The notes beneath the pieces were generated by a model. It did no database searches. It was not told where the DNA came from and saw nothing but the letters and a program-made list of their open reading frames with translations. From Vitellaria paradoxa (Eukaryota; Streptophyta; Magnoliopsida; Ericales; Sapotaceae), in assembly GCA_019916065.1 (NCBI GenBank), contig CM034233.1, positions 12,233,573 to 12,297,572 of the forward strand: a stretch of 64,000 nucleotides of DNA. The letters run 5' to 3'. Made by a program: the position numbers and the translations under genes. Below, one piece after another: positions 48,880 through 60,000 of this stretch (its first letter is position 1; every line of letters begins with the position of its first letter).

Positions 48880-48911
48880 GGTCCCGACCCCCTCTCCAGA
48901 CGGTCGGGACC
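48880..48911 (+). repeat. Palindromic hairpin 1 (Athila LTR)
   Basis: Perfect 10-bp arms GGTCCCGACC and GGTCGGGACC around a 12-nt loop CCCTCTCCAGAC. Confidence 0.9.
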
Positions 48912-48934
48912 ACAGAAAGTTAAAAACTTCAGAC

Positions 48935-48966
48935 GGTCCCGACCCCCTCTCCAAACGGTCGGGACC
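48935..48966 (+). repeat. Palindromic hairpin 2 (Athila LTR)
   Basis: The same 32-nt design; loop CCCTCTCCAAAC. It ends 55 bp before the LTR TATA box. Confidence 0.9.
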
Positions 48967-49021
48967 ATCCGTGATTTACAATTGCCGCGTGAAAGCTCCT
49001 CTTCTAGGGTTTTGTGGCATC

Positions 49022-49030
49022 TATATAAAG
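49022..49030 (+). promoter_or_regulatory. TATA box of Athila LTR
   Basis: TATATAAAG, downstream of the paired hairpins, is the probable U3/R promoter of the element. Confidence 0.6.
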
Positions 49031-50172
49031 ACCCATTGCACGGCCAAGAGGAGGGGGAAGCACCTTTTAATTTCGCACCTTCAATTAAGTATTAGAATAG
49101 AATTTTGAGAGTTTTTAGATTAGGTTTTAAGCTTGCATGCGTGGATTCATGATTCTTGTTGGAGCTTTCATCGTCGTCTTTGTAGTGATTCTTCACTTAA
49201 TCTTTTACATTCGCTTTACGTTGTAAGTTACACTTTAATCTACTTCGTTTTATTTCGTTTGGTTTCGTAATATCATGTTTTTCTTGTTTCAATTCTCTTT
49301 CCGTATGATTGAATGCTATTTAATTGTTTTTAAGATGCTTCAAGTAGTTTTAGCGTAAAACCCTAATCTTGATTCAACGAATCAAGAAAGGGTAGTTCAC
49401 GAAAAGCCTTGGGCTGTTCGTAGTCCCTTCGCGTAGGTTGCGAAACCTTTCGCGTAGGTTGCGAAACCTTCCGCGAAGGGATTTACCTTTTACAAATCTA
49501 TTTTTTTTCTATTTCGAAAACATTCGAATACGAAAATCCTTAACCAAATCCGTGTGAGATCACTGGTATGGATTTTCGTAACCAATCTTCAAATACTTTC
49601 GAATAGTCTTAAAAATTAGATTTTTATTAATTTTTGGAGTTTAATTGAAAAACCCTAGGAAACAAAGGTCTTTAACCATATCCGCTTGAGATCACTGGTA
49701 CTGACCTTTGATTATAACATTTTTAAAACTTTTCAAATTAAACCCTGTTCTTCAAACAAACACACCCCAAGGCAAAGTAGTGAACTACCCGGACTTGACG
49801 TTGGATCAAGATCTTTATTCCTATTGAATTAAAATCCAACTTAGTTTTAGTTATAATTGCTTTATTAATTTTATTTTAATTTTTCGCTATCTAACTTAAG
49901 TCTCATTGAAATTCAGATTTTCTTATTTATTTTAATCTTAATTAATTGAAATCGAATTCATCTTTAATTTTGTTGAACTTTAGAACTTAGCAAACTTGAA
50001 TTTCCAAACTTACTTTCCCTTAGTTTTTAGAATTCCTTTCACATCTTAGAAACTAAATAACATTAGGCTCCCTGTGAATTCGACCTCGGACTCACCGAGT
50101 TTTAAAACTACGACTGCCCTCTTGCACTTGAGAGGTAGAACCCGAAACACTTTTTAGGGTCGGTCAAGTTTT

Positions 50173-50190
50173 TGGCGCCGTTGCCGGGGA
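50173..50190 (+). promoter_or_regulatory. Athila primer binding site
   Basis: TGGCGCCGTTGCCGGGGA, complementary to the 3' end of plant tRNA-Asp including CCA, the usual primer of Athila elements. It is followed by an A-run at about 50249-50275. Confidence 0.85.
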
Positions 50191-50245
50191 GCCAAATTTT
50201 AGTTTTTAGGATTGTTTTCAAGTTTTTTTAGTTAATTTCTTATTC

Positions 50246-50280
<35 letters not shown>

Positions 50281-50313
50281 ACTTAAAATTTTTTTTAGAG
50301 ACTTTCTACTTAT

Positions 50314-51999
50314 ATGCTATTAAGATCAGGTAAGGTAGTAGTAGCTGAATCTGAACTAGGAGATCCTTCATACCTTCCTGAACCTTTTTCACCAACCTCA
50401 CTTTCCACCGTTTCACTTACCACATCCTCCTTTCACTCAATGGCTGAAGTAAGAGGGGAAGGGAGTGTGCATGGGGATAATGAGCCCCAAGAAATTCCGG
50501 GTTATACTCCTATAAAAGATCATCTTAACCCTGCTAGACAAACTACCCCATCATGCATAGTCTTACCATTAAATAGGGGGAACTTCAACCTTAGGCCAGG
50601 AATTATCCAACTTCTTCCTACTTTCCATGGCCTTGACTCTGAAAATCCCTATAACCATCTTAGGGAGTTCGAGGAAGTGAGCAACACGTGTATAGATCAT
50701 AATGTTAATGAGGAAGTAGTACGTCTTCAACTCTTTCCTTTTTCTCTAAAGGACAAAGCCAAGTCCTGGCTTAATTCCCTTCGTCCACGTTCTATTAGAA
50801 CATGGCGTGAAATGCAAACTGAGTTTCTTAAGAAATATTTCCCAACTCAAAAAACTCAGTACTATAGGAGACAAATTACCACTTTCTCTTGCAAATCTAA
50901 TGAGAATTTCTGTCGAGCCTGGGAAAGGTTTAAGGACCTCTTGATGGCTTGTCCTCACCATGGTTATGAATCATGGAGGTTAGTCAGCATCTTCCACGAA
51001 TCCCTAACTCCCAGTCTTAAGCAATTAGTTTCTACCATGTGTAATGGTACCCTGTTCGATAAGACTGCGGAAGAGGCGATGGAATTCTTTGATATGGTGG
51101 CCGAGGATTCTAATGATTGGGAAATGGGACCACCTTCTTCTTTAGAGCATAGGAATCCCACATCTAGTGGTCCGTTGATGTTAAGTGAGAGGGATGATCT
51201 AAGTGCTAGAATATCTGCATTACAACATAAGTTAGATTCCCTTGAACTTAAGAACAAAGAAAAGTTGGTGGAAGTACAAATGGTGTGTAGGGCATGTGAC
51301 CAAGTAGGACATGACCCCAATTCATGACCAGAGCTTCCTTTACTTAAGGAAGTAGCTTATGGGAATGTGTATGCTAATAACACACAGAACCAACCATTCC
51401 CAAATAGAGGTTAGGGGAACACTCCTTATTCACAAGGTGGGAATTCTAAGTATCAAGGGGGAAATCAACACCCCAATGCTTACCCTCAGGGATGGAAAAA
51501 TCCTCCAGGCTTTGGGTGGAAAAACGATAATCAAAGCCAACCATTCCAACCCTTTTCACCGCCACCCCAATATCAACAACCCAATCCTGTTGCATACCAA
51601 CCTCCCCAGAAGAGATCCTTTGAGGAATCTGTTCAACAATTTATGCAACATCAAACGTTGATCAATGATAACTTGGCTAGGTCCATAGATGATATTAGGG
51701 GCCAAGTTTCTAAGTTAACTCAAGCCATGAGCACCACTCAAAGTGGCAAACTTCCTGCACAACCGTTTCCTAATCCAAAAGGCCAGATGAACATGACTGA
51801 GTCGTCAACCTCGAGTGCCAACTCCCATGAGCAAGTTCAAGCTGTTACTACTCTGCGGAGTGGTAAAATTATTCAAAAACCCACCGATCCTAAAGTCAAT
51901 GCCACGAGTGAGAAGATAGAACCAAAAGCTGGTGAGGGGGTTGAAAAAGTGAGTGATGGAGAGGAAAAAGAAAAAGAGAAAGTGAGAGTAGAGGGAGAT
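50314..51999 (+). pseudogene. Athila gag, with two in-frame stops and lost C-terminus
   Basis: Begins with the true ATG MLLRSGKVVV. A capsid domain of Retrotrans_gag type (about residues 90-260, with LRPGIIQLLPTFHGLDSENP and KAKSWLNSLRP) is followed by a zinc knuckle CRACDQVGHDPNS, in which the last Cys position is replaced by TGA (51325-51327). The frame continues open apart from a TAG near 51409, through a Gln/Asn/Pro-rich linker and EESVQQFMQHQTLIND, then a Lys/Glu-rich tail. At 52000 the copia LTR begins, so the segment that normally joins gag to protease is missing. Confidence 0.85.
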
Positions 52000-52859
52000 T
52001 GTAAAGTCTTGTGGCAAATCCAATCAAAATCTTAGTTAAATTAGGAATGCTATTCAAGTTTCCTAAAGTGATGCAAATTGAAGATTTGAAGAATTCTAAA
52101 CAATTAAGGAGATAAAATGAATCAAGTTGACCAAGATTTTGAAAAATTCTAATTGGTGTGAAGGATTACAAAACCTAATGGAATTCGGACGCAGCCTTCT
52201 GGAACATGAATGGAATTCCAATGTACCTCGCAGGCACGGCGCAGGGAGCGCGCGGGTGCGCCCCAAGCACGCAGGCAGCCCGAAGGGAGCGTGCGGGTGC
52301 GCCAAGATGTCTCAGAAATTCCAGTGAGGTCCGCAGGCTGGAGGATGGGAGCGCGAGGGTGCGCCAGTGTTATTTCCTAAAGCGCAAAAATTCCAGTGCA
52401 GGTCGCAGGCTGGAGGATGGGAGCGCGAGGGATCGAGCTATGAATATTTTGTTCGGATTCAATTTCCTATTTTGCCAAACTAGGGCAACTTTGTAATCCT
52501 ATATATATGTGAAACCAACTCTGTAATTGAAAGAGGTGGGAGAACATATTATAGGGACCTAGAGAAAGAGTCTTTGAGTATTGAGAGCTTTCATGTTCTT
52601 TCTCTAAATTCGTCTTGTATTTTCTTTTCACTTTCTGTGTGAGGCAGAAAGCCTGCTTGTAGGGTTTATCGAGTGATTCGAGCAAGAGTGACGAAAGGAT
52701 TCGTGCGAGTGATTCGTAGAGAGTCTGAGTAGAGTCTTGTAACCCGTTGATAGTGGGATTGTAAATAGAGGTTTTTCTCCCTGTGATAGGGTTTCCTCGT
52801 TATTCTCTTGTGTGATTACTTTCACTGTGTGTGTGATTGTGTGGGTTTAGAATTTTTCA
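52000..52859 (+). repeat. Copia 5' LTR
   Basis: TGTAAAG...TTTTTCA, 860 bp. The middle (52227-52440) is CpG-rich, with four copies of a GGGAGCGCGxGGGTGCGCC-like motif at 52244, 52285, 52347 and 52419. Small open frames inside occur identically in the 3' LTR and are not genes. Confidence 0.9.
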
Positions 52860-52861
52860 AT

Positions 52862-52873
52862 TGGTATCAGAGC
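52862..52873 (+). promoter_or_regulatory. Copia primer binding site
   Basis: TGGTATCAGAGC, complementary to initiator-methionine tRNA, two bases after the 5' LTR. Confidence 0.9.
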
Positions 52874-52915
52874 AGGTCACTCTAAGTTCTTGAGTGAAGA
52901 TCTTCGTCCAAACCA

Positions 52916-53863
52916 ATGGATCCACCACGTGAAGGAGGTTCAAACACTAGACCCCCTTGGTTTGACGGCTCAAACTATTCATACTGGAAGGTACGAATGC
53001 AAGCTTTTCTTTTGGGAATTAATTACAAAGTCTGGATGTCAATAGTTAAAGGATGGGAAGAACCGACCCATGAAGTTGACGGAAGAATCGAACAAAAGTC
53101 AATTCAGACGTGGACTAAAACTGAGCAAGAGAGTTCGGAGTGGAACTTCAAAGCCTTGAGTGCCATATTTTCTGCAGTTTGCCCTAATGAATTCTGCCGC
53201 ATCTCAAGTTGTACGAGTGCCCGAAAAGCGTGGTTAATTCTGCAAAGTACACATGAAGGGAACGAACAAGTCAAAACCAGCAAGCTTCAAAAACTCACTT
53301 CTGAGTTTGAGGGACTAAGGATGAATGAAGAGGAAAGGTTTGATGACTTTTATGTCCGGCTCAGTCACATTGTTAATTCATGCCATAACCTTGGAGAACC
53401 TATTCCAGAATACAAAGTGGTACGTAAAATTTTACGTTCTCTTCCACGAGTGTTTGATTCTAAAGTCACAGCAATAGAAGAAATCAGAGATGTGAACTCC
53501 ATGAGAATAGAAGACCTTGTGGGATCCTTGCAAACGTTTGAAGCAAATATGGTGAAACCTCGCAAAGCGTCAAAAGGTATTGCTCTAAAGACAGTGGAAG
53601 AAGAAAGTGATGAAGAGGAGTCGGATAAAGAAATGGCGCTTGTGGCTAAACGATTCGTAAGATATATGAGGAAGAAGGGTTTATTTAATAAGAATAACAA
53701 GAATGAGTCACAATCTCAAGAAAAAGGAAAGAAGATCAAGAAGATTGAATCTGGGGAAGAAAACAAGAAGAACAAGATCAAGTGTTTTGAGTGTCATGGA
53801 TATGGACACTTTGCTCAAGACTGTGCAAACAAAAAGATGAAAAGAAACAAGTCAGAGTCATGA
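52916..53863 (+). CDS. Copia gag, N-terminal part with first zinc knuckle
   Basis: 315 aa from MDPPREGGSN. The gag (DUF4219/UBN2-type) domain has WFDGSNYSYWKVRMQAFL, IVNSCHNLGEPIPEYKVVRK and KVTAIEEIRDVNSMRIEDL, a pattern I associate with SIRE/Maximus copia elements. The CCHC zinc knuckle CFECHGYGHFAQDC is near residue 290. The frame ends at TGA 53861-53863, while homologous coding continues in another frame from about 53830, so a 1-nt frame change lies near the A-rich stretch 53830-53850. It could be a mutation or a programmed shift. Acts in particle assembly. Confidence 0.85.
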   Translation: MDPPREGGSNTRPPWFDGSNYSYWKVRMQAFLLGINYKVWMSIVKGWEEPTHEVDGRIEQKSIQTWTKTEQESSEWNFKALSAIFSAVCPNEFCRISSCTSARKAWLILQSTHEGNEQVKTSKLQKLTSEFEGLRMNEEERFDDFYVRLSHIVNSCHNLGEPIPEYKVVRKILRSLPRVFDSKVTAIEEIRDVNSMRIEDLVGSLQTFEANMVKPRKASKGIALKTVEEESDEEESDKEMALVAKRFVRYMRKKGLFNKNNKNESQSQEKGKKIKKIESGEENKKNKIKCFECHGYGHFAQDCANKKMKRNKSES

Positions 53864-55041
53864 ATGCTACATTAGATGATGAATCCAGTTCAGATGAATC
53901 ATCTTCATCAGCAGCCTCAAACGATGAAGGTAATTTTGTTGCTTTTATGGCGTCTCACTCTTCGTCTGCAGGAACAGCTTCTGGATCTCAAAGCGACACT
54001 GATATATCAAATCATGAAGATGATGACTCTGAGGATGAATTCAACAATGATTTGCAAGTAGCATATGATGCTTTAATTGTTGAATACAGTAAGGTGAAGA
54101 AACAAAGACAAGCCCAACATACCCGAAACTGTAAACTTCGAAGTGAACGAGATTCCTTGAAGACAGAGAATGAAAAGCTCGCAGGTAAAATATCTATTTT
54201 GGAATCTGACAAAACTTCTCAGTCTCATAGTGCAGAAAAGTTCAAAGAAAAACTTGAAGAAAAGAATAAAAAGATTGATGAATTGGAGAAAGTTGTTGAA
54301 GAATTTCAGGATGAGGTTAGTAAACTGAAAGAGAAGATCAAGAGTGATGAGAAGATAATTGAAAGAATGAACTACAGTTCTCAAAAGCTAGAAGAAATTT
54401 GGAGCCAACAACGAACACATGGAGACAAAGCAGGCTTAGGCTACACTGGAGGGAAAAGTACAATTGTTTCATCATCATCAGCACCTTCAGTAGTAGCAAA
54501 GGTTGTTTCAAAACCTACAGCCAATCCAAAGACCTTCCCTAAGTCTGTTGCACCACCAAAGAAGAGTTTTGAAAAGAATAAACACTATCAGTTATTGAAA
54601 GGTACGCATTTTGCTAGATCCCAATCCTTTGTACCTGTTTGTCACCATTGTGGAATCAAAGGTCATATACGCCCAAACTGTCACAAACTCTATGGTCTTC
54701 CTTTAAACCATGTTAAAAATTTTTCAAAAAACCCTGAGCCTAGAGTCCCTGTGAAAAATAAATTTCAAGTGTTTTCAAAATTTTCAGAAGATTATTACAA
54801 AAACTCACGTCCTTTTCAAAAACAAAACAGTCCAATATTTCGAAGAGGTACAAATTTCAAATTTGTTGAGAAAAAGAATTTTCATAAAAGTCAAAAACGT
54901 GAGGAAAAACCTGTCAAGACAACTGGTCTTAAAACTAGAGCTATTTGGGTTAGAAAGTCAGATTTAAATTATTTTGTTTCACAAAATGCCCTTCGCTTTG
55001 AGTCTCTAAGAAAATCTGTAGGCATTTGTACACACCATTGA
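53791..55041 (+). CDS. Copia gag, C-terminal part with coiled coil and second zinc knuckle
   Basis: Overlaps the upstream ORF by 73 nt in another frame; real coding probably starts around 53840 (VRVMNATLDDESS). It holds a Ser/Asp/Glu-rich stretch, a heptad-rich coiled coil (about 54040-54420, EKNKKIDELEKVVEEFQDEV), the GLGYTGG motif, and a second knuckle CHHCGIKGHIRPNC near 54645. It ends with KTRAIWVRKSDL and a stop at 55041, close to where the protease would begin in a full element; none follows. Confidence 0.8.
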   Translation: MSWIWTLCSRLCKQKDEKKQVRVMNATLDDESSSDESSSSAASNDEGNFVAFMASHSSSAGTASGSQSDTDISNHEDDDSEDEFNNDLQVAYDALIVEYSKVKKQRQAQHTRNCKLRSERDSLKTENEKLAGKISILESDKTSQSHSAEKFKEKLEEKNKKIDELEKVVEEFQDEVSKLKEKIKSDEKIIERMNYSSQKLEEIWSQQRTHGDKAGLGYTGGKSTIVSSSSAPSVVAKVVSKPTANPKTFPKSVAPPKKSFEKNKHYQLLKGTHFARSQSFVPVCHHCGIKGHIRPNCHKLYGLPLNHVKNFSKNPEPRVPVKNKFQVFSKFSEDYYKNSRPFQKQNSPIFRRGTNFKFVEKKNFHKSQKREEKPVKTTGLKTRAIWVRKSDLNYFVSQNALRFESLRKSVGICTHH

Positions 55042-56182
55042 AATCTAAAAGATAAGTTAGAAGTTCATTGATTAAGTTGAAAATATTTTATGACTTCTAT
55101 ACTGTTACCTGTACATTAAATCTTCAAAATTCATCGATTTCAATGAGTTCATAATTTTCGCATTCCTTGTAAATTGATACGAAGTGTTTTGGTGATTTTT
55201 GTCATAATTTTGAAGTGCTTCCTATTACACTTGACTGTGCATGCATATATCTCTTTCTCTTCTTTTCCACGAATCAAGGGTTATTGTTTGATGTGTTTAA
55301 AAAATGTTGAGGAGCCTGATATGTGCATATCAAAGTTATGCATCATATAAAAAAAAAAAAAAAAAAAACAAACAAACAAACAAACTTGGAAAGGGCTACC
55401 GGTGGGACCAGTGAGAAGCCCCTTAATGACTCGTTGATTGTTAAGGAATAGCTACCTGCCCATAAGCGTGTGAAAGCCGCCAAGTGTTTAAAAAAAAAAA
55501 AAAAAAGGAAGATTGGCTCTCAATTCATTTGGTACATCAAATTTAACTTTTTGAGTCTATGATTTGTTTGAGGGGGAGCCTATATGTATATTATAGTCAA
55601 AACTCACACGTGCACAAGCATTTGTTCAATTTTATGACTTATTTCACCTCACGACACAGAATTGAAAATTTTCTTGGAAAATCAAAATGTGAATCTTTGA
55701 ATTTATGAAGGGTGCGAGATTGATGTACATGCATTGGCATAGTGGAATTAAAATTTTTTTTAACATTTTTTAGTGAATTCTTCTACTATCTCTTTTTAGT
55801 TTTGATTGTCTGTGTCCAAATCTGCACTTACACGTATTTTCCTAAGAGCCTCGTAGGCAGGGCGCAGGATATCCTCCCTCATATTATTCTGATGTCACAC
55901 TTAGAAGAGGTCGTGTCATGTATGCCATACTCATGGGTCTTCGGTTTGATCTTGCCTTATTTTTTGTGAGCTTGTTACTTCCATATCAAAAAGGGGGAGT
56001 TAATTTAACTTATGTATGTAATATGTGAACTTGTTTAGGGTATGGCATGATATTTTATGTCTTATGTGCTTTGGTAAGATTTTGGTGCCTTGATGTGTGT
56101 GTTCAGTACGTGCAGAATTTGAGCAGAATTCAGAATTTGAGCAGAATTTAAAATTTAACTTAAGTTTTGATATGGAATTGCC
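55042..56182 (+). other. Copia internal spacer before 3' LTR
   Basis: Non-coding apart from chance frames (55742-55969). Contains two A-runs (about 55349-55367 and 55491-55506) around a conserved-looking GC-richer stretch (gggctaccggtgggaccag). No pol remnant detected. Confidence 0.6.
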
Positions 56183-56193
56183 AAGGGGGAGAT
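56183..56193 (+). promoter_or_regulatory. Copia polypurine tract
   Basis: AAGGGGGAGAT immediately before the 3' LTR. Confidence 0.8.
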
Positions 56194-57051
56194 TGTAAAG
56201 TCTTGTGGCAAATCCAATCAAAATCTTAGTTAAATTAGGAATGCTATTCAAGTTTCCTAAAGTGATGCAAATTGAAGATTTGAAGAATTCTAAACAATTA
56301 AGGAGATAAAATGAATCAAGTTGACCAAGATTTTGAAAAATTCTAATTGGTGTGAAGGATTACAAAACCTAATGGAATTCGGACGCAGCCTTCTGGAACA
56401 TGAATGGAATTCCAATGTACCTCGCAGGCACGGCGCAGGGAGCGCGCGGGTGCGCCCCAAGCACGCAGGCAGCCCGAAGGGAGCGTGCGGGTGCGCCAAG
56501 ATGTCTCAGAAATTCCAGTGAGGTCCGCAGGCTGGAGGATGGGAGCGCGAGGGTGCGCCAGTGTTATTTCCTAAAGCGCAAAAATTCCAGTGCAGGTCGC
56601 AGGCTGGAGGATGGGAGCGCGAGGGATCGAGCTATGAATATTTTGTTCGGATTCAATTTCCTATTTTGCCAAACTAGGGCAACTTTGTAATCCTATATAT
56701 ATGTGAAACCAACTCTGTAATTGAAAGAGGTAGGAGAACATATTATAGGGACCTAGAGAAAGAGTCTTTGAGTATTGAGAGCTTTCATGTTCTTTCTCTA
56801 AATTCGTCTTGTATTTTCTTTTCACTTTCTGTGTGAGGCAGAAAGCCTGCTTGTAGGGTTTATCGAGTGATTCGAGCAAGAGTGACGAAAGGATTCGTGC
56901 GAGTGATTCGTAGAGAGTCTGAGTAGAGTCTTGTAACCCGTTGATAGTGGGATTGTAAATAGAGGTTTTTCTCCCTGTGATAGGGTTTCCTCGTTATTCT
57001 CTTGTGTGATTACTTTCACTGTGTGTGATTGTGTGGGTTTAGAATTTTTCA
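56194..57051 (+). repeat. Copia 3' LTR
   Basis: 858 bp, almost identical to 52000-52859. Confidence 0.95.
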
Positions 57052-60000
57052 CATACTTTGAGCGAGGAGTACTTTGAGCAGACTTACTTTGAAGACCCCT
57101 TAGAGCGTGCCTTAGCAAGGAGTGAGAATTGTGAAATGTTAGATGGAGAAAACTTTGAGGAGATTGGGAAATTTATAGGTGCTGGAGATGAGATTATGGC
57201 AGTTAGTGGTTGGATACCAACATTTGAACCTATAGAGCCATCTGAGATAAAACCTAAGCCCTCAATGGAATGCCCTCCATGTCCTTCTAGGAAGCCCTTA
57301 CCAAGTGAACTCAAGTACGCATTTCTGGGAGAGGGGGAGACATTTCCAGTGGTAGTGTCTGCGAGTTTAGAAAGAGCACAAGAAGAGAGGTTGCTGGGAG
57401 TGTTGAGAGCCCATCGCCAGGCTTTAGGATGGACTATAGCAGATCTTCGAGGTATTAGCCCATTAGTATGTTCTCATCATATATACCTTGAAGATGATGC
57501 TAAACCGGTGAGACAAATGCAACGAAGGCTAAACCCTAATATGAAAGAGGTTGTGAAAGGGGAGGTACTTAAGTTGCTTGATGCGGGTATCATTTACCCC
57601 ATCTCTGACTCGAAGTGGGTGAGTCCCACTCAAGTAGTTCCTAAGAAATCCGGTGTCACTGTAGTTGAAAATGAGAAACGAGAGTTAGTGCCACAACGCA
57701 CTCAAACTGGGTGGCGTATGTGCATTGATTATAGGCGTTTGAACGCAGTGACCCGGAAAGACCATTTCCCACTTCCTTTCCTAGACCAAGTGCTTGAGAG
57801 AGTTGCAGGTAAATCTTTCTATTGTTTTCTAGATGGGTATTCTGGGTACAATCAAGTGGAAATAGCACTAGAAGATCAGGAAAAGACTACCTTCACTTGC
57901 CCCTTTGGCACTTTCGCGTATAGACGCATGCCATTTGGGCTATGCAACGCACCCGCGACGTTTCAAAGGTGTGTAATCAGTATTTTTAGTGATATGGTCG
58001 AGAGATTCTTGGAGGTATTTATGGATGATTTCTCCGTCTATGGAGACACATTCGATGAGTGCTTGATCAATCTTGAGAACGTGCTAGTACGATGTGAGGA
58101 GAGCAATTTAGTGCTAAATTGGGAAAAGTGCCACTTTATGGTACAACAGGGGATTGTTTTAGGGCATATAGTGTCATGTCGTGGGATAGAGGTAGATAAA
58201 GCAAAGGTGGATATCATTCAAAATTTACCTACCCCTCGATGTGTGAAGGATGTTAGATCATTCCTTGGACACGCCGGTTTTTACCGGAGATTCATTCAAT
58301 CCTTCAGCTCTCTAGCCCGTCCTCTTTGTTCATTGTTGTCTAATGATGTTCCATTTGAATGGACAACATCATGCCAAGAGGCATTTGACCGACTTAAACA
58401 GTTGCTCACCACCGCACCTATTATTCAAAGCCCGGATTGGTCCCTACCATTCGAGCTTATGTGTGATGCCAGTGATTTTGCAGTGGGTGCAGTTTTAGGG
58501 CAAAGAAAAGAGGGGAAACCCCATGTCATTTACTACGCTAGCAAGACTCTAAATGAAGCTCAAATTAATTATACCACCACTGAGAAAGAGCTTCTAGTAG
58601 TAGTGTTTGCCCTTGATAAGTTTAGGTCATATTTGGTAGGTTCCCATGTCACAGTGTTCACGGACCATGCGGCTTTGAAATACCTCCTCTCAAAACAAGA
58701 GGCCAAACCTCGTCTGATTAGGTGGATACTCCTTCTCCAAGAGTTTAATTTGGAGATCAAGGACAAGAAAGGAGTCGAAAATGTGGTAGCTGACCATTTG
58801 TCTAGACTACCTCAACATGCGTCCAACTCCAGTGACCTACCAATCAATGAGCAATTCCCTGATGAACATCTCATGCATGTTAGCACCAACCCACCGGTCC
58901 AACCTCCTTGGTATGCAGACATTGCTAACTTCTTAGTGATCGGACAGATGCCCTCCCATTGGACCAAAGTCGATAAAGGTAAATTCTTACGAAAAGTGCG
59001 TAGTTTCTTTTGGGATGAACCATATCTCTACAAATATTGCCTCGATCAGATTGTGAGGCGTTGCATTCCCGAGAATGAGGCCCATAGAGTCATTGAGTTT
59101 TGTTACTCTCTAGCATGTGGAGGTCACTTCTCCTCAAAGAAAACAGCCGCTAAGATCCTCCAAAGCGGATTTTATTGGCCCTCATTGTTTAAGGATGTTC
59201 ATGATTATTGCCTTCAGTGTGATCGATGTCAACGGTTAGGAGCTCTAACCAAGCGTAATGAGATGCCTCAAAACCCCATAATCGTTTTGGAAATTTTTGA
59301 TTGCTGGGGGATTGATTTTATGGGACCATTCCCTACATCTTTTGGTTATGAGTACATACTGGTGGCCGTTGATTATGTTTCTAAATGGGTAGAGGCCACA
59401 GCAACTCGTACCAATGATCATCGGGTAGTGATAAAATTCTTAAAGGAGTATATCTTTTCACGTTTTGGGATGCCTCGAGCTATTATTAGTGACCAAGGCA
59501 AACATTTTTGTAATCGGCCTGTAGGTGTATTGCTACGGAGTTATGGCGTGACCCATAAAGTAGGTACCGCGTATCATCCTCAAAATAGTGGCCAAGTCGA
59601 ATTAGCGAATAGGGAGATTAAAGGAATCTTAGAGAAAACTGTTAATCCAACACGTAAAAATTGGTCTCTACGTCTTATCGATGCATTATGGGCATATAGA
59701 ACGGCGTATAAGACTACTCTGGGTATGTCTCCCTATCGCCTTGTCTTTGGCAAGGCTTGTCACTTACCTGTGGAAATGGAGCATAGAGCTTATTGGGCAA
59801 TTCGGCACTTCAATGAGAATTTGGATGATGCCGATGTTTTACGAAAGCTCCAACTGAATGAACTTGAGGAATTGCGTAATGATGCTTTTGAGAATGCAAA
59901 GATTTCCAAGGCAAGAATGAAAGCTTTACATGACAAACACATTTCAAGAAAATCCTTTCATATAGGCCAAAAAGTCTTGCTTTACAATTCTCGTTTGCAT

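Larger units (their letters stand above)
48640..50166 (+). repeat. Athila 5' LTR (left edge approximate)
   Basis: The right edge is the CA at 50165-50166, seven bases before the PBS. The left edge is uncertain without the partner LTR. It contains two palindromic hairpins, a TATA box at 49022, a duplicated 20-bp block with gcgtaggttgcgaaacc (49431 and 49452), and two copies of a gagatcactggta phrase (about 49556 and 49687). Confidence 0.6.
52000..57051 (+). mobile_element. Young gag-only Ty1/copia element (SIRE/Maximus-like)
   Basis: 5052 bp with LTRs 52000-52859 and 56194-57051, iMet primer site 52862-52873, gag, and PPT 56183-56193. No protease, integrase, RT or RNase H is present between gag and the 3' LTR. 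The LTRs differ by one substitution (g at about 52532 versus a at 56726) and one 2-bp GT repeat unit, so insertion is recent. Flanking 5-mers differ (gagat on the left, catac on the right), so there is no target duplication. It fits the concept of non-autonomous terminal-repeat retrotransposons with a GAG domain (TR-GAG). Confidence 0.85.

Noticed and set aside
48880..48966. CRISPR array or rho-independent terminator
   Set aside because: Only two palindromes with unequal spacing per site, in a plant LTR retrotransposon; neither bacterial structure applies.
52096..52496. Open frames in the GC-rich copia LTR
   Set aside because: They are repeated in both LTRs (56290-56690) and arise from GC-rich repeats lacking stops; nothing suggests translation.
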